From assembly GCA_015069065.1 (NCBI GenBank), contig SVJI01000006.1:1-23493 (forward strand): DNA of 23,493 bases. Reading direction: 5' to 3'. A program made the translations under genes and the position numbers. This document shows, piece after piece, positions 1 to 8,186 of the stretch. A model generated the notes under the pieces. The model made no database searches, was not told the DNA's origin, and saw only the letters and a program-made list of their open reading frames with translations. How positions within the stretch are numbered: position 1 is the first letter of the stretch; every line of letters starts with the position of its first letter. Origin of the DNA: Oscillospiraceae bacterium (lineage in GTDB: Bacteria; Bacillota; Clostridia; UMGS1883).

Positions 1-54
1 TTTGGGTGGTACTTAAACTTTAACACAAAAAGTTTCTATTCGCTATTATTTTTA

Positions 55-99
55 CCGATATGTTTTTGTACGAGGTTTCCTCGTATGAAAATATATCGG
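55..99 (+). repeat. 21-bp stem-loop upstream of the operon promoter
   Basis: Positions 55-75 pair with 79-99 around a three-base loop (TTT, 76-78). Of the 21 pairs, 18 are Watson-Crick and three (62/92, 67/87, 68/86) are G-T. These become G-U wobbles in a + strand transcript but A-C mismatches in a minus strand one, so a + strand RNA hairpin is favoured. No T-run follows on either side, so it is not a normal intrinsic terminator. It lies about 60 bases upstream of the operon promoter. It could be the 3' end or a processing site of an upstream transcript, or a small palindromic repeat. A second, weaker inverted repeat (15-21 with 29-35) precedes it. No gene is seen in 1-207. Confidence 0.7.
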
Positions 100-158
100 A
101 ATGTAACACATCTATTGTAAACCTACACAAAATTCAACTTGAAAAATTTCTCTAAATA

Positions 159-187
159 TTGATTTTATATAAATTATATGATATAAT
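159..187 (+). promoter_or_regulatory. Sigma-A type promoter with extended -10 for the polysaccharide operon
   Basis: A TTGATT -35 box at 159-164 is followed after 17 bases by a perfect TATAAT -10 box at 182-187. The -10 is preceded by TG at 179-180, giving an extended -10 element. Transcription would start near 194-195, a few bases before the first candidate start codon of the diguanylate cyclase gene. The same TTGATT-N17-TATAAT arrangement serves the tRNA gene at the other end of the window. I saw no riboswitch-like structure between this promoter and the coding region. Confidence 0.75.
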
Positions 188-207
188 TAGACAGAATATA
201 TACTAAA

Positions 208-2583
208 ATGCCATTAGTGTATGTTGCGGTAATGATAAATATGCCCAAAATAATTGATTATGTGAAAGAAGATGTAGGACGAATGGCACTAACTTACGAG
301 CGAAAAAAGCAAAGGCAAAACAACATTTTGTACACAATTATCACTGCGGTTTTAATCTGTGCGGTGTTTTTGGGTATGGTTACTTCCTTTTATTTTGAAG
401 CCGAGGATGAAGCCTACGAAATGCTTCATATTCAGACAAAACAAATCAAGGATGACCTTATCCTGCAAATAAAGTCTGACAGGGAAAATCTTGTTACCAT
501 GGCAAACTTTGCAGCTAAGCTCTACGCTGACGGAGAAAGTTATAATCTTATGTTTGAATCATTTAAGCCTATCGGGCTGTTTTCTAATATCGGTATTCTG
601 AATCCTGATAATACGTTTGTTACCAAAATGGGCTCTATTGATTTAAACGGCAAAATTTCTTTTCGGGATGAAGCCTCCCGCGGAGAATACATAAGCGGCA
701 GAGTGACCGACCTTACGAGAGATGGGCAAGAAATTATAAGAAGTGCTGTTCCGATTAAAGTGAATGATAAAGTAGTAGGCATCCTATACGGCGTAATTCG
801 CCTTAACACCATCGGTGCGAAGTATAAAACCATGGCTAAGGAGTTGGATGCGCAGCTTTTTGTTTATGATAAGGAAACAGGAAAGTTTGTTATCGATACC
901 ATTGATGAAAACCCCGGTGAATTGTCGCAGCTTAAGGACCGTAAATATAACGATGGGTATTCTTACGAGGCTTTGGTAAATACAGATAAGGGTTACACGT
1001 CATTCAAGTCAATATTTACAGGCGAAAATTTGTATGTTCATTATTCAACGATTGAGGATTTTGACTGGGGAATTATGCTCGCGCGTTATGAATCACAGGT
1101 ATTTGCCCAGACACATAAGATATCCCGCAATTTGCTTATGGCTTTTGCTATAATGATTTTGATTATAGTAATCTATCTGCAATTGGTGCTCAAAAGCGAG
1201 AAAGACAGAACTAAATTGAATGCGGAATCCTCAGCCATCAGAAAACTTCTTTTGGAAAGAAATGAACGCTACACCAATATAACTGCAGCCATGAAAAATA
1301 TAAAGGAATTTTCAGGTTCGCGCTCTGCCTTTTTTGTGGACTCTGATGGAGAAGATTACTTCTATATCAAACCTTCTTTAAAAGAAAAGCTTTTATCCGG
1401 TGAGGATAGAAAATACTTTCAGACGGAGCTTTTCAGGTATGCTGCAAATATCCACAATGCAAATAAATCATCCATTAGTTTTGTGCGAATTATCCCGAAT
1501 CATCACCTTGCAAAGACAAATAGGGAACTGTATCATTTTTTACAGGAAAATGAGATTAAAGATGTATCTTTTGCAATTATCGCAGATAAGAATAACCATG
1601 TCAGCATTCTGGGAACGATAAATTCAAAGAAAAGCTCTGTCGCACGAAAGCTTATTGAAGATGTTGCAATTTGCTTTTCAATTGCTATCTATAACAAAAA
1701 ACATCTTAATAAAACAGAGCTTGCCGCGACAACTGACTCTCTTACAGGAGCATTGAACCGTGTGGCATATAAAAAAGATATTCTGGTATTTGACGAAGAA
1801 AAGCCCGAGGATTTTTCATGTATTTATATTGATGTTAACGAGCTTCACCTCAGGAACAACAAATACGGACACGCCGCAGGCGATGAAATGCTTATTTATA
1901 TTGCCAATACATTAAAAGAGGTATTCTTTGGTCATAGCACATATCGCATGGGCGGTGATGAATTTTTGGTATTTACCAAGAATATCAATCAGGAGACCGT
2001 TAAGCAGGATATAGAAACATTTATTGACCAGTTAAAGCCAAGAGGATACCATGTAGCAATTGGTATGTCTTACAGGTCGCAGAATACCAACTGTGAGGAA
2101 ATGGTGCGTGAAGCTGAAATCAGGATGTATGAAGCTAAAGCCCAGTATTATCAGAATAAAGAGCAGAATAGTGTATCGGAGGACAAGGACAAAAACTATG
2201 TCTATACAAAAACAGGTATAAGTGAAATTGATACGATGATATCTGTGCTGAAAGAGCATTACAACGGCATTTACAGAGTATCTTTGGAAAACGATAATGC
2301 CCACCGTATTCTTATGCCATCTTATCTTGGTTATAAAGAAAATGAGGAAAACTTCTCGAAGCTGTTGTCAAAATACATTCAGGACATTGTGCATCCTGAT
2401 TTCCATAGAGCTGTTATGAGCTTTTTGAATTATGATGCCATAAAAAGACAAATATCAGAAGGCAAAACGCCGTCAATTACATATAAGAAAATACATGGTG
2501 AAACGGTTACACTCAGCATATATAATTTAACCGACGACAAGGACAATGTTACAGATACTCTTTGGGTTTTTGCTAAGGAGTGA
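208..2583 (+). CDS. Membrane-bound sensory diguanylate cyclase (dCACHE-GAF-GGDEF-PAS-like)
   Basis: Makes cyclic-di-GMP from two GTP in response to an extracytoplasmic signal. Two membrane segments (about residues 40-61 and 308-330) bracket an external sensor resembling a double CACHE domain. Then come a GAF-like domain (about 360-495) and a GGDEF domain starting at TDSLTGALNR (about 509-518), with an intact GGDEF at 582-586. The metal-binding Asp and guanine-contacting Asn and Asp of the family are present (IDVNEL, NNKYGH, GD), so activity is expected. The RxxD inhibitory site is absent from its usual place just before GGDEF, so classical product inhibition is not predicted. The C-terminal 110 residues look PAS-like and end in LWVFAKE. 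The start is uncertain: ATG 208 has no Shine-Dalgarno site, and ATGs at 241 and 283 are in frame and equally weakly supported. It is the first gene of the operon, and its last codons contain the ribosome site of the GtrA-like gene. Confidence 0.92.
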   Translation: MPLVYVAVMINMPKIIDYVKEDVGRMALTYERKKQRQNNILYTIITAVLICAVFLGMVTSFYFEAEDEAYEMLHIQTKQIKDDLILQIKSDRENLVTMANFAAKLYADGESYNLMFESFKPIGLFSNIGILNPDNTFVTKMGSIDLNGKISFRDEASRGEYISGRVTDLTRDGQEIIRSAVPIKVNDKVVGILYGVIRLNTIGAKYKTMAKELDAQLFVYDKETGKFVIDTIDENPGELSQLKDRKYNDGYSYEALVNTDKGYTSFKSIFTGENLYVHYSTIEDFDWGIMLARYESQVFAQTHKISRNLLMAFAIMILIIVIYLQLVLKSEKDRTKLNAESSAIRKLLLERNERYTNITAAMKNIKEFSGSRSAFFVDSDGEDYFYIKPSLKEKLLSGEDRKYFQTELFRYAANIHNANKSSISFVRIIPNHHLAKTNRELYHFLQENEIKDVSFAIIADKNNHVSILGTINSKKSSVARKLIEDVAICFSIAIYNKKHLNKTELAATTDSLTGALNRVAYKKDILVFDEEKPEDFSCIYIDVNELHLRNNKYGHAAGDEMLIYIANTLKEVFFGHSTYRMGGDEFLVFTKNINQETVKQDIETFIDQLKPRGYHVAIGMSYRSQNTNCEEMVREAEIRMYEAKAQYYQNKEQNSVSEDKDKNYVYTKTGISEIDTMISVLKEHYNGIYRVSLENDNAHRILMPSYLGYKENEENFSKLLSKYIQDIVHPDFHRAVMSFLNYDAIKRQISEGKTPSITYKKIHGETVTLSIYNLTDDKDNVTDTLWVFAKE

Positions 2584-2591
2584 TTAAACTG

Positions 2592-2963
2592 ATGCTGCAA
2601 CTAATCAAATTTGTCGTGGTAGGCGTTATTGCCGCCATTGTTGATGTGGGAGTCCTTGTTATATTAAAGGAACTTTTGTATGTTGATGTACTTTTTTCTT
2701 CGGCTATTTCCTTTGGTGTTTCTGTCACGGTAAACTATATTTTAAGTATGACCTTTGTTTTCAAGAGGAAAGACCAAAGCAGACTTAAGGAATTTGTTGT
2801 ATTTGTATCTCTCAGCATTGGAGGACTATGTCTAAACCAACTGGTTTTATGGTTTGGGGTTAGTTTTACATCCATACATTATCTGATAGTAAAGTTTCTC
2901 GCTATGGTAATTGTACCGATTTACAATTTTATAACAAGAAAAATATTTCTTGAAGAAAAATGA
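2592..2963 (+). CDS. gtrA: GtrA-like polyprenyl-linked sugar flippase
   Basis: A 123-residue protein with four predicted membrane helices, typical in size for the GtrA/DPMS-associated family. It begins LIKFVVVGVIAAIVDVGVL and carries the family-typical NY in the second helix region (SVTVNYILSMTFVF). Known members are thought to flip undecaprenyl-phosphate-glucose across the membrane for use by an outer-face glucosyltransferase. I chose ATG 2592 because AAGGAG (2575-2580, within the end of the cyclase gene) precedes it by 11 bases; GTG 2580 would overlap that site. Its likely partners are in the same operon but not adjacent: a GtrB-like enzyme at 21377-22300 and a GtrII-like transferase at 5769-7319. 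Confidence 0.88.
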   Translation: MLQLIKFVVVGVIAAIVDVGVLVILKELLYVDVLFSSAISFGVSVTVNYILSMTFVFKRKDQSRLKEFVVFVSLSIGGLCLNQLVLWFGVSFTSIHYLIVKFLAMVIVPIYNFITRKIFLEEK

Positions 2964-2976
2964 GTGTGAAAAAGCT

Positions 2977-3519
2977 ATGAACAGTGTTTTCAAAAAAGAT
3001 CTATACAGATATTACGGGGAAAGCGGAGAACCGTTTTTGAAAAAGGTATTTCGTCCTCTTGAGATAAAATATATATCTGTATTCAGGAAAGCAAATATGT
3101 GCAAATTTCTGCCGCTGAAGATTTTCTATATGCTAAGACTTATGCATCTGTCAAATAGGACACAAATTCAGATTCCTGCCAGGACAAGTATAGGTGAGGG
3201 GTTTTATATCGGGCATCTTGGACGCACGATAATTCACCCCGATGCAATCTTGGGCAAAAATATAAATATCGGTACAGGTGTAACAATAGGGATGGAAAAC
3301 CGAGGGGAGAGAAAGGGCGCTCCCGAAATTTCCGATAATTGTTGGATTGGGACAAATGCCGTTATTGTAGGAAATGTTAAAATTGGCAGTGATGTCCTTA
3401 TTGCACCGCTTACATATGTTAATTTTGATGTTCCTGACCATAGTATTGTTATAGGAAACCCCGGAAGAATAATTCCAAAAGAGAATGCTACATCAGACTA
3501 TATTTGCAATCGCATATGA
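2977..3519 (+). CDS. Hexapeptide-repeat O-acetyltransferase (serine acetyltransferase-like fold)
   Basis: About 180 residues. An N-terminal helical part (FKKDLYRYYG..., about 1-60) is followed by a left-handed beta-helix of hexapeptide repeats such as IGKNIN-like, VTIG, CWIGTN, IVGNVKIG and VLIAP, ending in the usual VIGNPGRII. The layout matches serine acetyltransferase-like enzymes, and in polysaccharide clusters such proteins usually transfer acetyl from acetyl-CoA to a sugar. A His in the YIGHLG stretch fits the catalytic His position. The second His region of true CysE proteins is not evident, so cysteine synthesis is unlikely. The start is uncertain: ATG 2977 is preferred by homology of the N-terminus, while an upstream TTG at 2950 would overlap the end of the GtrA-like gene. 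No strong ribosome site precedes either, so translational coupling is likely. Confidence 0.85.
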   Translation: MNSVFKKDLYRYYGESGEPFLKKVFRPLEIKYISVFRKANMCKFLPLKIFYMLRLMHLSNRTQIQIPARTSIGEGFYIGHLGRTIIHPDAILGKNINIGTGVTIGMENRGERKGAPEISDNCWIGTNAVIVGNVKIGSDVLIAPLTYVNFDVPDHSIVIGNPGRIIPKENATSDYICNRI

Positions 3520-3525
3520 AGGTGA
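3519..3525 (+). promoter_or_regulatory. Ribosome binding site that sets a TTG start for the flippase gene
   Basis: AAGGTGA, beginning at the last base of the preceding stop codon, lies four bases before TTG 3530. The open frame extends upstream to an ATG at 3485 inside the acetyltransferase gene, but that ATG has no ribosome site and would add 15 unrelated residues. Confidence 0.65.
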
Positions 3526-3529
3526 CGAA

Positions 3530-5035
3530 TTGAGCAATAAAGATTCGAGAATTAAAAATAATTTAATATCGTCACTTGTTTATCAGGTTGTGCTTATATC
3601 GCTGAGCTTCCTGTTGCCGAGATTATATCTTGAGAATTTTGGCTCAGAGGTTAACGGTGTACTTTCAACCATAAAGCAGATTTTTGTATATATGGTTCTG
3701 TTAGAGGCGGGCGTAGGTCTTGCCACAACTCAGGCACTCTATAAAAGAATCGGTGAAAGGGATTTTAAAAGTGCAAACGAAGTTCTTTCTGCAACCAATT
3801 CTTATTATATCAAAACAGGAATAATATACCTTGCCATCGTACTTGTTATTGCTGCTTTGTATGCTTATGTGATACCAACATCAATAGACAGTCATGTAGT
3901 CTTTTTAATAATTATTTTAACTGCTTTGCCGGCACTCTTCAGTTATTTTGTTCAGGCAAAATACAGGATACTAATGGAGGTTGACGGAAGAAAGTATGTA
4001 ATAAACAATTCTGAGACAATTCTTCAGCTTGCTTCAAACATAGGCAAAATACTAGTTTTGCTTTTAACAGACAGTCTTATTCTTATTCAGCTGACTTACT
4101 GCATAATGTCAATTATTCAGCTTGCGTTTTTATATTTTTATGCCAAACGCAGATATACATGGCTTGACTTAAATGCGAAGCCTGATTTTGAAGCTATTTC
4201 ACAGAAAAATTCTGTTTTGGTACATCAGCTTTCGGGCATGGTGTTCAATAATACCGACGTAATACTTATTTCCCTTCTTTGTGATTTTAAGGCAGTAAGT
4301 ATCTATGCCATATATAATATATTCTTTTCTCAGGTGCAGAATTTTATAACAAGCATAGTTTCGTCATTCACCTTTGCTTTAGGGCAGATGTTTCATACAG
4401 ACAGGGAAAAGTTTGACAGACTGTTTAGTATGTACGAAACTTTTTACATAATGACAACTTGTATCATTTATACTCTTATGGCAGTGTTTTTGCTGCCCTT
4501 GATACAGATATATACACGCGGTATAAACGATGCCGAGTATTCAAATGTATTTTTAGTATTGCTTTTTGTGTTGATGAATTTAATTTCCAACAGCAAAATA
4601 CCTGCCAACAGTATTATTGAATACTCTGGAGATTTTGAAAAAACCCGCTCCTACGCAATATGGGAAATGGTTATAAATATCACGGTTTCCATTGCAGCAA
4701 TTATGTATATGGGAATATGCGGTGCAATCGTCGGAACAATTGCAGCACTTTTGTATCGGGGTATAGTGACAATTTTCTATTCAAACACAAAAATTCTTAG
4801 ACGAAACCAGATGTGTACATATAAAATCCTGATTTCAAACGGTGCAGTTTTTGCTGTAATTATGGCAATATTTTTTGTTGATACATTCAGCAATGTTTCT
4901 TTTTTAAAACTGCTGTTAAACGGAATTGTTCATTCATTATGGATTGTACCGTTATACTTACTTGTTAATTTCATATTTAATAAATCTGCTTTTAAAACAC
5001 TTTTTGAATTGTACAGGAGGAATAAAAAAGCATGA
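3530..5035 (+). CDS. wzx: Wzx-type polysaccharide repeat-unit flippase
   Basis: About 501 residues with 12-14 hydrophobic segments spread over its whole length, as in the Wzx/MATE-like (MOP) flippases that move undecaprenyl-diphosphate-linked repeat units to the outer face. Supporting features are the N-terminal LVYQVVLISLSFLLPRLYL helix, the ENFGSEVNG turn, the ATQALYKR segment and the helix rich in polar residues in the middle (VFNNTDVILISLL). These are common in the Gram-positive branch of the family. TTG 3530 is the probable start because AAGGTGA lies just upstream. The gene overlaps the next by four bases (ATGA). It is the only Wzx-like protein in the window, so with Wzy at 14309-15613 it defines the locus as Wzx/Wzy-dependent. 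Substrate structure cannot be read from the sequence. Confidence 0.9.
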   Translation: MSNKDSRIKNNLISSLVYQVVLISLSFLLPRLYLENFGSEVNGVLSTIKQIFVYMVLLEAGVGLATTQALYKRIGERDFKSANEVLSATNSYYIKTGIIYLAIVLVIAALYAYVIPTSIDSHVVFLIIILTALPALFSYFVQAKYRILMEVDGRKYVINNSETILQLASNIGKILVLLLTDSLILIQLTYCIMSIIQLAFLYFYAKRRYTWLDLNAKPDFEAISQKNSVLVHQLSGMVFNNTDVILISLLCDFKAVSIYAIYNIFFSQVQNFITSIVSSFTFALGQMFHTDREKFDRLFSMYETFYIMTTCIIYTLMAVFLLPLIQIYTRGINDAEYSNVFLVLLFVLMNLISNSKIPANSIIEYSGDFEKTRSYAIWEMVINITVSIAAIMYMGICGAIVGTIAALLYRGIVTIFYSNTKILRRNQMCTYKILISNGAVFAVIMAIFFVDTFSNVSFLKLLLNGIVHSLWIVPLYLLVNFIFNKSAFKTLFELYRRNKKA

Positions 5036-5766
5036 GTATTCCGAAAGTGATTTACTATTGCTGGTTCGGGAAAGGGAAGATGCCGAAGCTTTCAGAAAAA
5101 TGTATTGAAAGCTGGAAAAAATACTGTCCTGAATACAAAATAGTTTGCATAAATGAAGAAAATTTTGACGTAAATCAAAACAGATACGCCAAAGAAGCGT
5201 ATGATGCAGGCAAGTGGGCTTTTGTAAGTGATTACGCACGGCTTAAAGTGTTGTATGATGAGGGCGGAATTTATCTTGATACCGATGTTGAGATTATAAA
5301 ACCGCTTGACGCACTTATAAAAGAGCATGGCTATATGGGATTTGATGATAATGGGATTGTTTCGACAGGTCTTGGGTTTGCCTGCGAAAAAGGGGATGAA
5401 CTGATAGGTGCTATTTTAAAGGATTATGATAATATATCATTTTTGCTTCCTGACGGCACATATGATTTAACTCCGTGTCCCGACAGAAATACTAAGGTTT
5501 TAATAAATCTTGGCATGGACATCAGTAATAAAGACCAGATATTTATGGGGATAAGGATGCTTCCCGAAGATTATCTTTGCCCGATGAAATATTATACAGG
5601 AAGAAAAGTAATAACAAAAAACACTTACTCTATACATCATTTTTGTGCGTCATGGACTTCTGCAACCAGTAAGCGCACAACATTTGTAAAACGGATGATA
5701 GGTGTAAGACTGTACGAGAAACTGTACGGAAAATTTTTACACAAACTTAAGTGGCTGGAGTGGTAA
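5032..5766 (+). CDS. Family 32 glycosyltransferase (Och1/Gly_transf_sug type)
   Basis: A 244-residue soluble enzyme expected to add a hexose from a nucleotide sugar to the lipid-linked repeat unit on the cytoplasmic face. It opens with the family signature IPKVIYYCWFG and continues with CIESWKKYCPEYKI. It has the WAFVSDYARLKVLYDEGGIYLDTD core, in which D83-T84-D85 forms the DXD metal-sugar binding motif. A conserved His-Trp region follows near the C-terminus (IHHFCASWTS). A good ribosome site (AGGAGG, about 11 bases upstream) precedes ATG 5032, which overlaps the flippase stop. The end of the gene holds the GGAG that probably serves the following GtrII-like gene. The exact sugar is unknown; galactosyl and mannosyl transfer are both seen in this family. 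Confidence 0.9.
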   Translation: MSIPKVIYYCWFGKGKMPKLSEKCIESWKKYCPEYKIVCINEENFDVNQNRYAKEAYDAGKWAFVSDYARLKVLYDEGGIYLDTDVEIIKPLDALIKEHGYMGFDDNGIVSTGLGFACEKGDELIGAILKDYDNISFLLPDGTYDLTPCPDRNTKVLINLGMDISNKDQIFMGIRMLPEDYLCPMKYYTGRKVITKNTYSIHHFCASWTSATSKRTTFVKRMIGVRLYEKLYGKFLHKLKWLEW

Positions 5767-5768
5767 GC

Positions 5769-7319
5769 TTGCCTGAAAAAGTATTAAAAAAACTTAATGA
5801 CAATATTCTGCCCGTATGGAAAACTTGCTTTTTTGCAGGCTTAATCGTGGGGCTGATTGCACATTTATATAAAATAACAAACTGGCTTCCAAATTGGGAC
5901 TCGCTGGTGTTTCGGTATGATTCTCAGAATATGCTTTCGCTTGGAAGATGGTTTTTACCTGTTGTGTGTTCTTTCAGCTCATTTTATGATTTGCCGTTTT
6001 TAAACGGTATCGTAGCAATTTTCTTTCATGCATTAAGTGCGGTGTGCATTTGCAGAATACTTAATGTACAGAAAAAAATTACCGCATTTTTAATAGGAGG
6101 AGTAATTGTTTCTTTTCCTACAGTTACTTCCGTTATGATGTATAACTATGTAGCAGACGGTTACAGTATCGCATTTTTCCTTTCAACTCTTGCGGCACTT
6201 TATATGACAAAGGAAAAACCACGCTACATTCTTTCGTCTGTGCTTATCGCTTTATCAGCAGGTATTTATCAGGCATACATAACTGTGACGATAATGCTTG
6301 TTTTACTGAAACTGATTGACGAAATAATTTATAATAACGCATCTTATCGCATTGTCTTGAGAAAAAGTGTGCTGATGCTCTTGTCAGGGATTTCAGGCGT
6401 AGCATTATACGGCGTTATTCTTAAAGTAATCCTTAGTGTTTTTTCAGCGGAACTGCTTGACTATCAGGGAATAAATTCGTCGGCATCACTTTCAAACATA
6501 GATTTAATCGGTTCTCTTTATAGAGTTAAGGAAACTTTCTTGAAATGTTTCTTTGATTTGTCCAAGGGGATAAATGTATATGTTGTGCTTAATGCTTTTG
6601 TTTTGCTTATTACACTTTTGCATTACCTTAAGTACATAGTGAAGTATAAGCTTCATAAAAACCCTGCTAACATCCTTTTACTTGTTGTTCTGAGCGTTAT
6701 GCTTATACTTGGCGTAGGAGCACTTGCTTTTGTAAATGCGGAGGTTGATTATCATAATCTCATGCTCATGGGATATTCTGCATTTTATTTGTTTTTCCTT
6801 TTGCTTTATGAACGGGGGACAGATACAAACGAAAAACATACCTGCATCAAATGCTGGATTGTGTTGTTAACAGGTGTGGCAATAATTATAAATCAGGTTG
6901 TTATATCAAATGTAAGCTATCATAAGGCTCAGATTGCATACGAAAAGTCATATGGGGTTTTGATTCGTATAGCAGACAGGATAGAACAGACCGCAGGGGC
7001 AGAAAGTTGTGATAAAATCCTTGTGCTTGGCGCTCTTAATAACAGTGAGGAATATAGCGTTAATCTTACACCTGATATTACAGGAATAACGGATGGATAT
7101 ATAATCCGTGCAGACGATGAAACAGTGAAACAAAGTGCACTATGCAGTGCGCTCGGTGACTATTGTGAAAAGGATTATGAGTTTGTAAGTGGTGAAGAAA
7201 AGAAAAATCTCGCGCAGAGAGAAGACGTAATATCCATGGGCAAATGGCCGTCAAAGAATTGTGTGGCAGTTATAGATGATACAGTAATTATTAAGCTTGG
7301 TTTTGAAGGTGAAAGTTAA
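5769..7319 (+). CDS. GtrII-like membrane glucosyltransferase (GT-C fold)
   Basis: About 516 residues. An N-terminal cytoplasmic tail is followed by roughly ten membrane helices through about residue 390, then a C-terminal tail of about 120 residues predicted to lie outside the cell. The first external loop holds WLPNWDSL...QNMLSLGRWFLP, in which the Asp and the GRW match the signature of the GtrII glucosyltransferase family first described in Shigella phage serotype conversion. Such enzymes take glucose from undecaprenyl-phosphate-glucose and attach it to a polysaccharide on the outer face. TTG 5769 is the likely start: GGAG at 5757-5760 sits eight bases upstream, whereas the longer GTG 5751 and 5760 starts overlap that site. 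GtrA-like and GtrB-like partners are encoded elsewhere in this operon. The sugar actually moved is inferred, not seen. Confidence 0.82.
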   Translation: MPEKVLKKLNDNILPVWKTCFFAGLIVGLIAHLYKITNWLPNWDSLVFRYDSQNMLSLGRWFLPVVCSFSSFYDLPFLNGIVAIFFHALSAVCICRILNVQKKITAFLIGGVIVSFPTVTSVMMYNYVADGYSIAFFLSTLAALYMTKEKPRYILSSVLIALSAGIYQAYITVTIMLVLLKLIDEIIYNNASYRIVLRKSVLMLLSGISGVALYGVILKVILSVFSAELLDYQGINSSASLSNIDLIGSLYRVKETFLKCFFDLSKGINVYVVLNAFVLLITLLHYLKYIVKYKLHKNPANILLLVVLSVMLILGVGALAFVNAEVDYHNLMLMGYSAFYLFFLLLYERGTDTNEKHTCIKCWIVLLTGVAIIINQVVISNVSYHKAQIAYEKSYGVLIRIADRIEQTAGAESCDKILVLGALNNSEEYSVNLTPDITGITDGYIIRADDETVKQSALCSALGDYCEKDYEFVSGEEKKNLAQREDVISMGKWPSKNCVAVIDDTVIIKLGFEGES

Positions 7320-8186
7320 GTGATATATTTTTGTGCCGACGATTATGGACTAAATGAGATATCATCAGGGAATATACAGCAGTGTATTGATAAAGGTGTA
7401 TTAAATAAGGTTAGTGTATTTCCTAACTTTGACAGGGTTGATTTGCACAAATTACACAATAACAATAGCATCAGGATTTCACTGCACTTAAACCTGGTTG
7501 AGGGGAAATGTATGGCAGATGCCGGTGAAATAGATTTGCTTGCAGACAAAAACGGAAATTTGAAGCATACGTTTATCGGTCTGTTAAGACTAAATTTACT
7601 TCACGCGCGTAAGCTTGAAACGCAGGTTTATAAAGAAATCAAAGCACAGGTTTTGTTCTGGAAGAATATTTTGCCCGAGGATGTGCCTTTTTGTATCGAC
7701 AGTCATCAGCATACACATATGATTCCGGTTGTGTTTAAGTCCCTGCTTAAGGTTTTAGAGGATGAAAAAATAAATTTAGAGTATATGCGTATTCCCACGG
7801 AGAGTATTTTACCGTATGTTAAAACACCGTCTCTTTATTTTTCGCATAGTGCGGTAAATATTATTAAGCAATGGCTTCTCAATTTTTTGTGGCTTCTTGA
7901 TAAAAAGAGGGCGGAGAAATATAATATACCGACATCATATTTTTTCGGGATTCTTTTTTCAGGCAGAATGGATGAAAAAAGAATCAGTAAAATTTTGCCA
8001 AAGTACGTTAAAATGGCAGAAAAACATGGCAAAGACATAGAGGTTTTATTCCACCCCGGATATATGAACAAGAGTGAGATTGATTTTAAAGATAAAAATA
8101 TAGCTTTTAAGGATTTTTATTTATCGGATAACAGAAAAACGGAATTTGATTCCGTAATTAAAATATCAGAAAGAAGTGTGCCGTAA
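7320..8186 (+). CDS. YdjC/ChbG-like carbohydrate deacetylase
   Basis: A 288-residue enzyme of the YdjC family, metal-dependent deacetylases that remove acetyl from N-acetylated sugars. The family landmarks are all present in order: ADDYG at residues 6-10, SLHLNL with His56, DSHQHTH at 127-133 and EVLFHPG with His245. The first Asp pair and the His residues are the expected metal and catalytic positions, so the protein appears complete and active. GTG 7320 starts immediately after the preceding stop and follows AAGGTGA by seven bases. The final A of its stop codon is the first base of the next ATG. In this setting it may deacetylate an amino sugar of a lipid-linked precursor or of the polymer. 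No signal peptide is seen, which favours a cytoplasmic lipid-linked or nucleotide sugar substrate. Confidence 0.87.
   Translation: MIYFCADDYGLNEISSGNIQQCIDKGVLNKVSVFPNFDRVDLHKLHNNNSIRISLHLNLVEGKCMADAGEIDLLADKNGNLKHTFIGLLRLNLLHARKLETQVYKEIKAQVLFWKNILPEDVPFCIDSHQHTHMIPVVFKSLLKVLEDEKINLEYMRIPTESILPYVKTPSLYFSHSAVNIIKQWLLNFLWLLDKKRAEKYNIPTSYFFGILFSGRMDEKRISKILPKYVKMAEKHGKDIEVLFHPGYMNKSEIDFKDKNIAFKDFYLSDNRKTEFDSVIKISERSVP

Noticed and set aside
55..99. Intrinsic terminator of an upstream gene
   Set aside because: No T-run follows the hairpin on either strand, and the stem is A/T-rich in the middle.
100..207. A cyclic-di-GMP riboswitch upstream of the first gene
   Set aside because: With a start site near 194 the leader is only about 14 bases, and no GEMM-like paired elements are seen in the sequence before it.
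2950..3519. Serine acetyltransferase for cysteine biosynthesis
   Set aside because: The fold is similar, but the region holding the second active-site His of CysE is not recognisable and the neighbours are all polysaccharide genes, so polymer or sugar acetylation is more likely.
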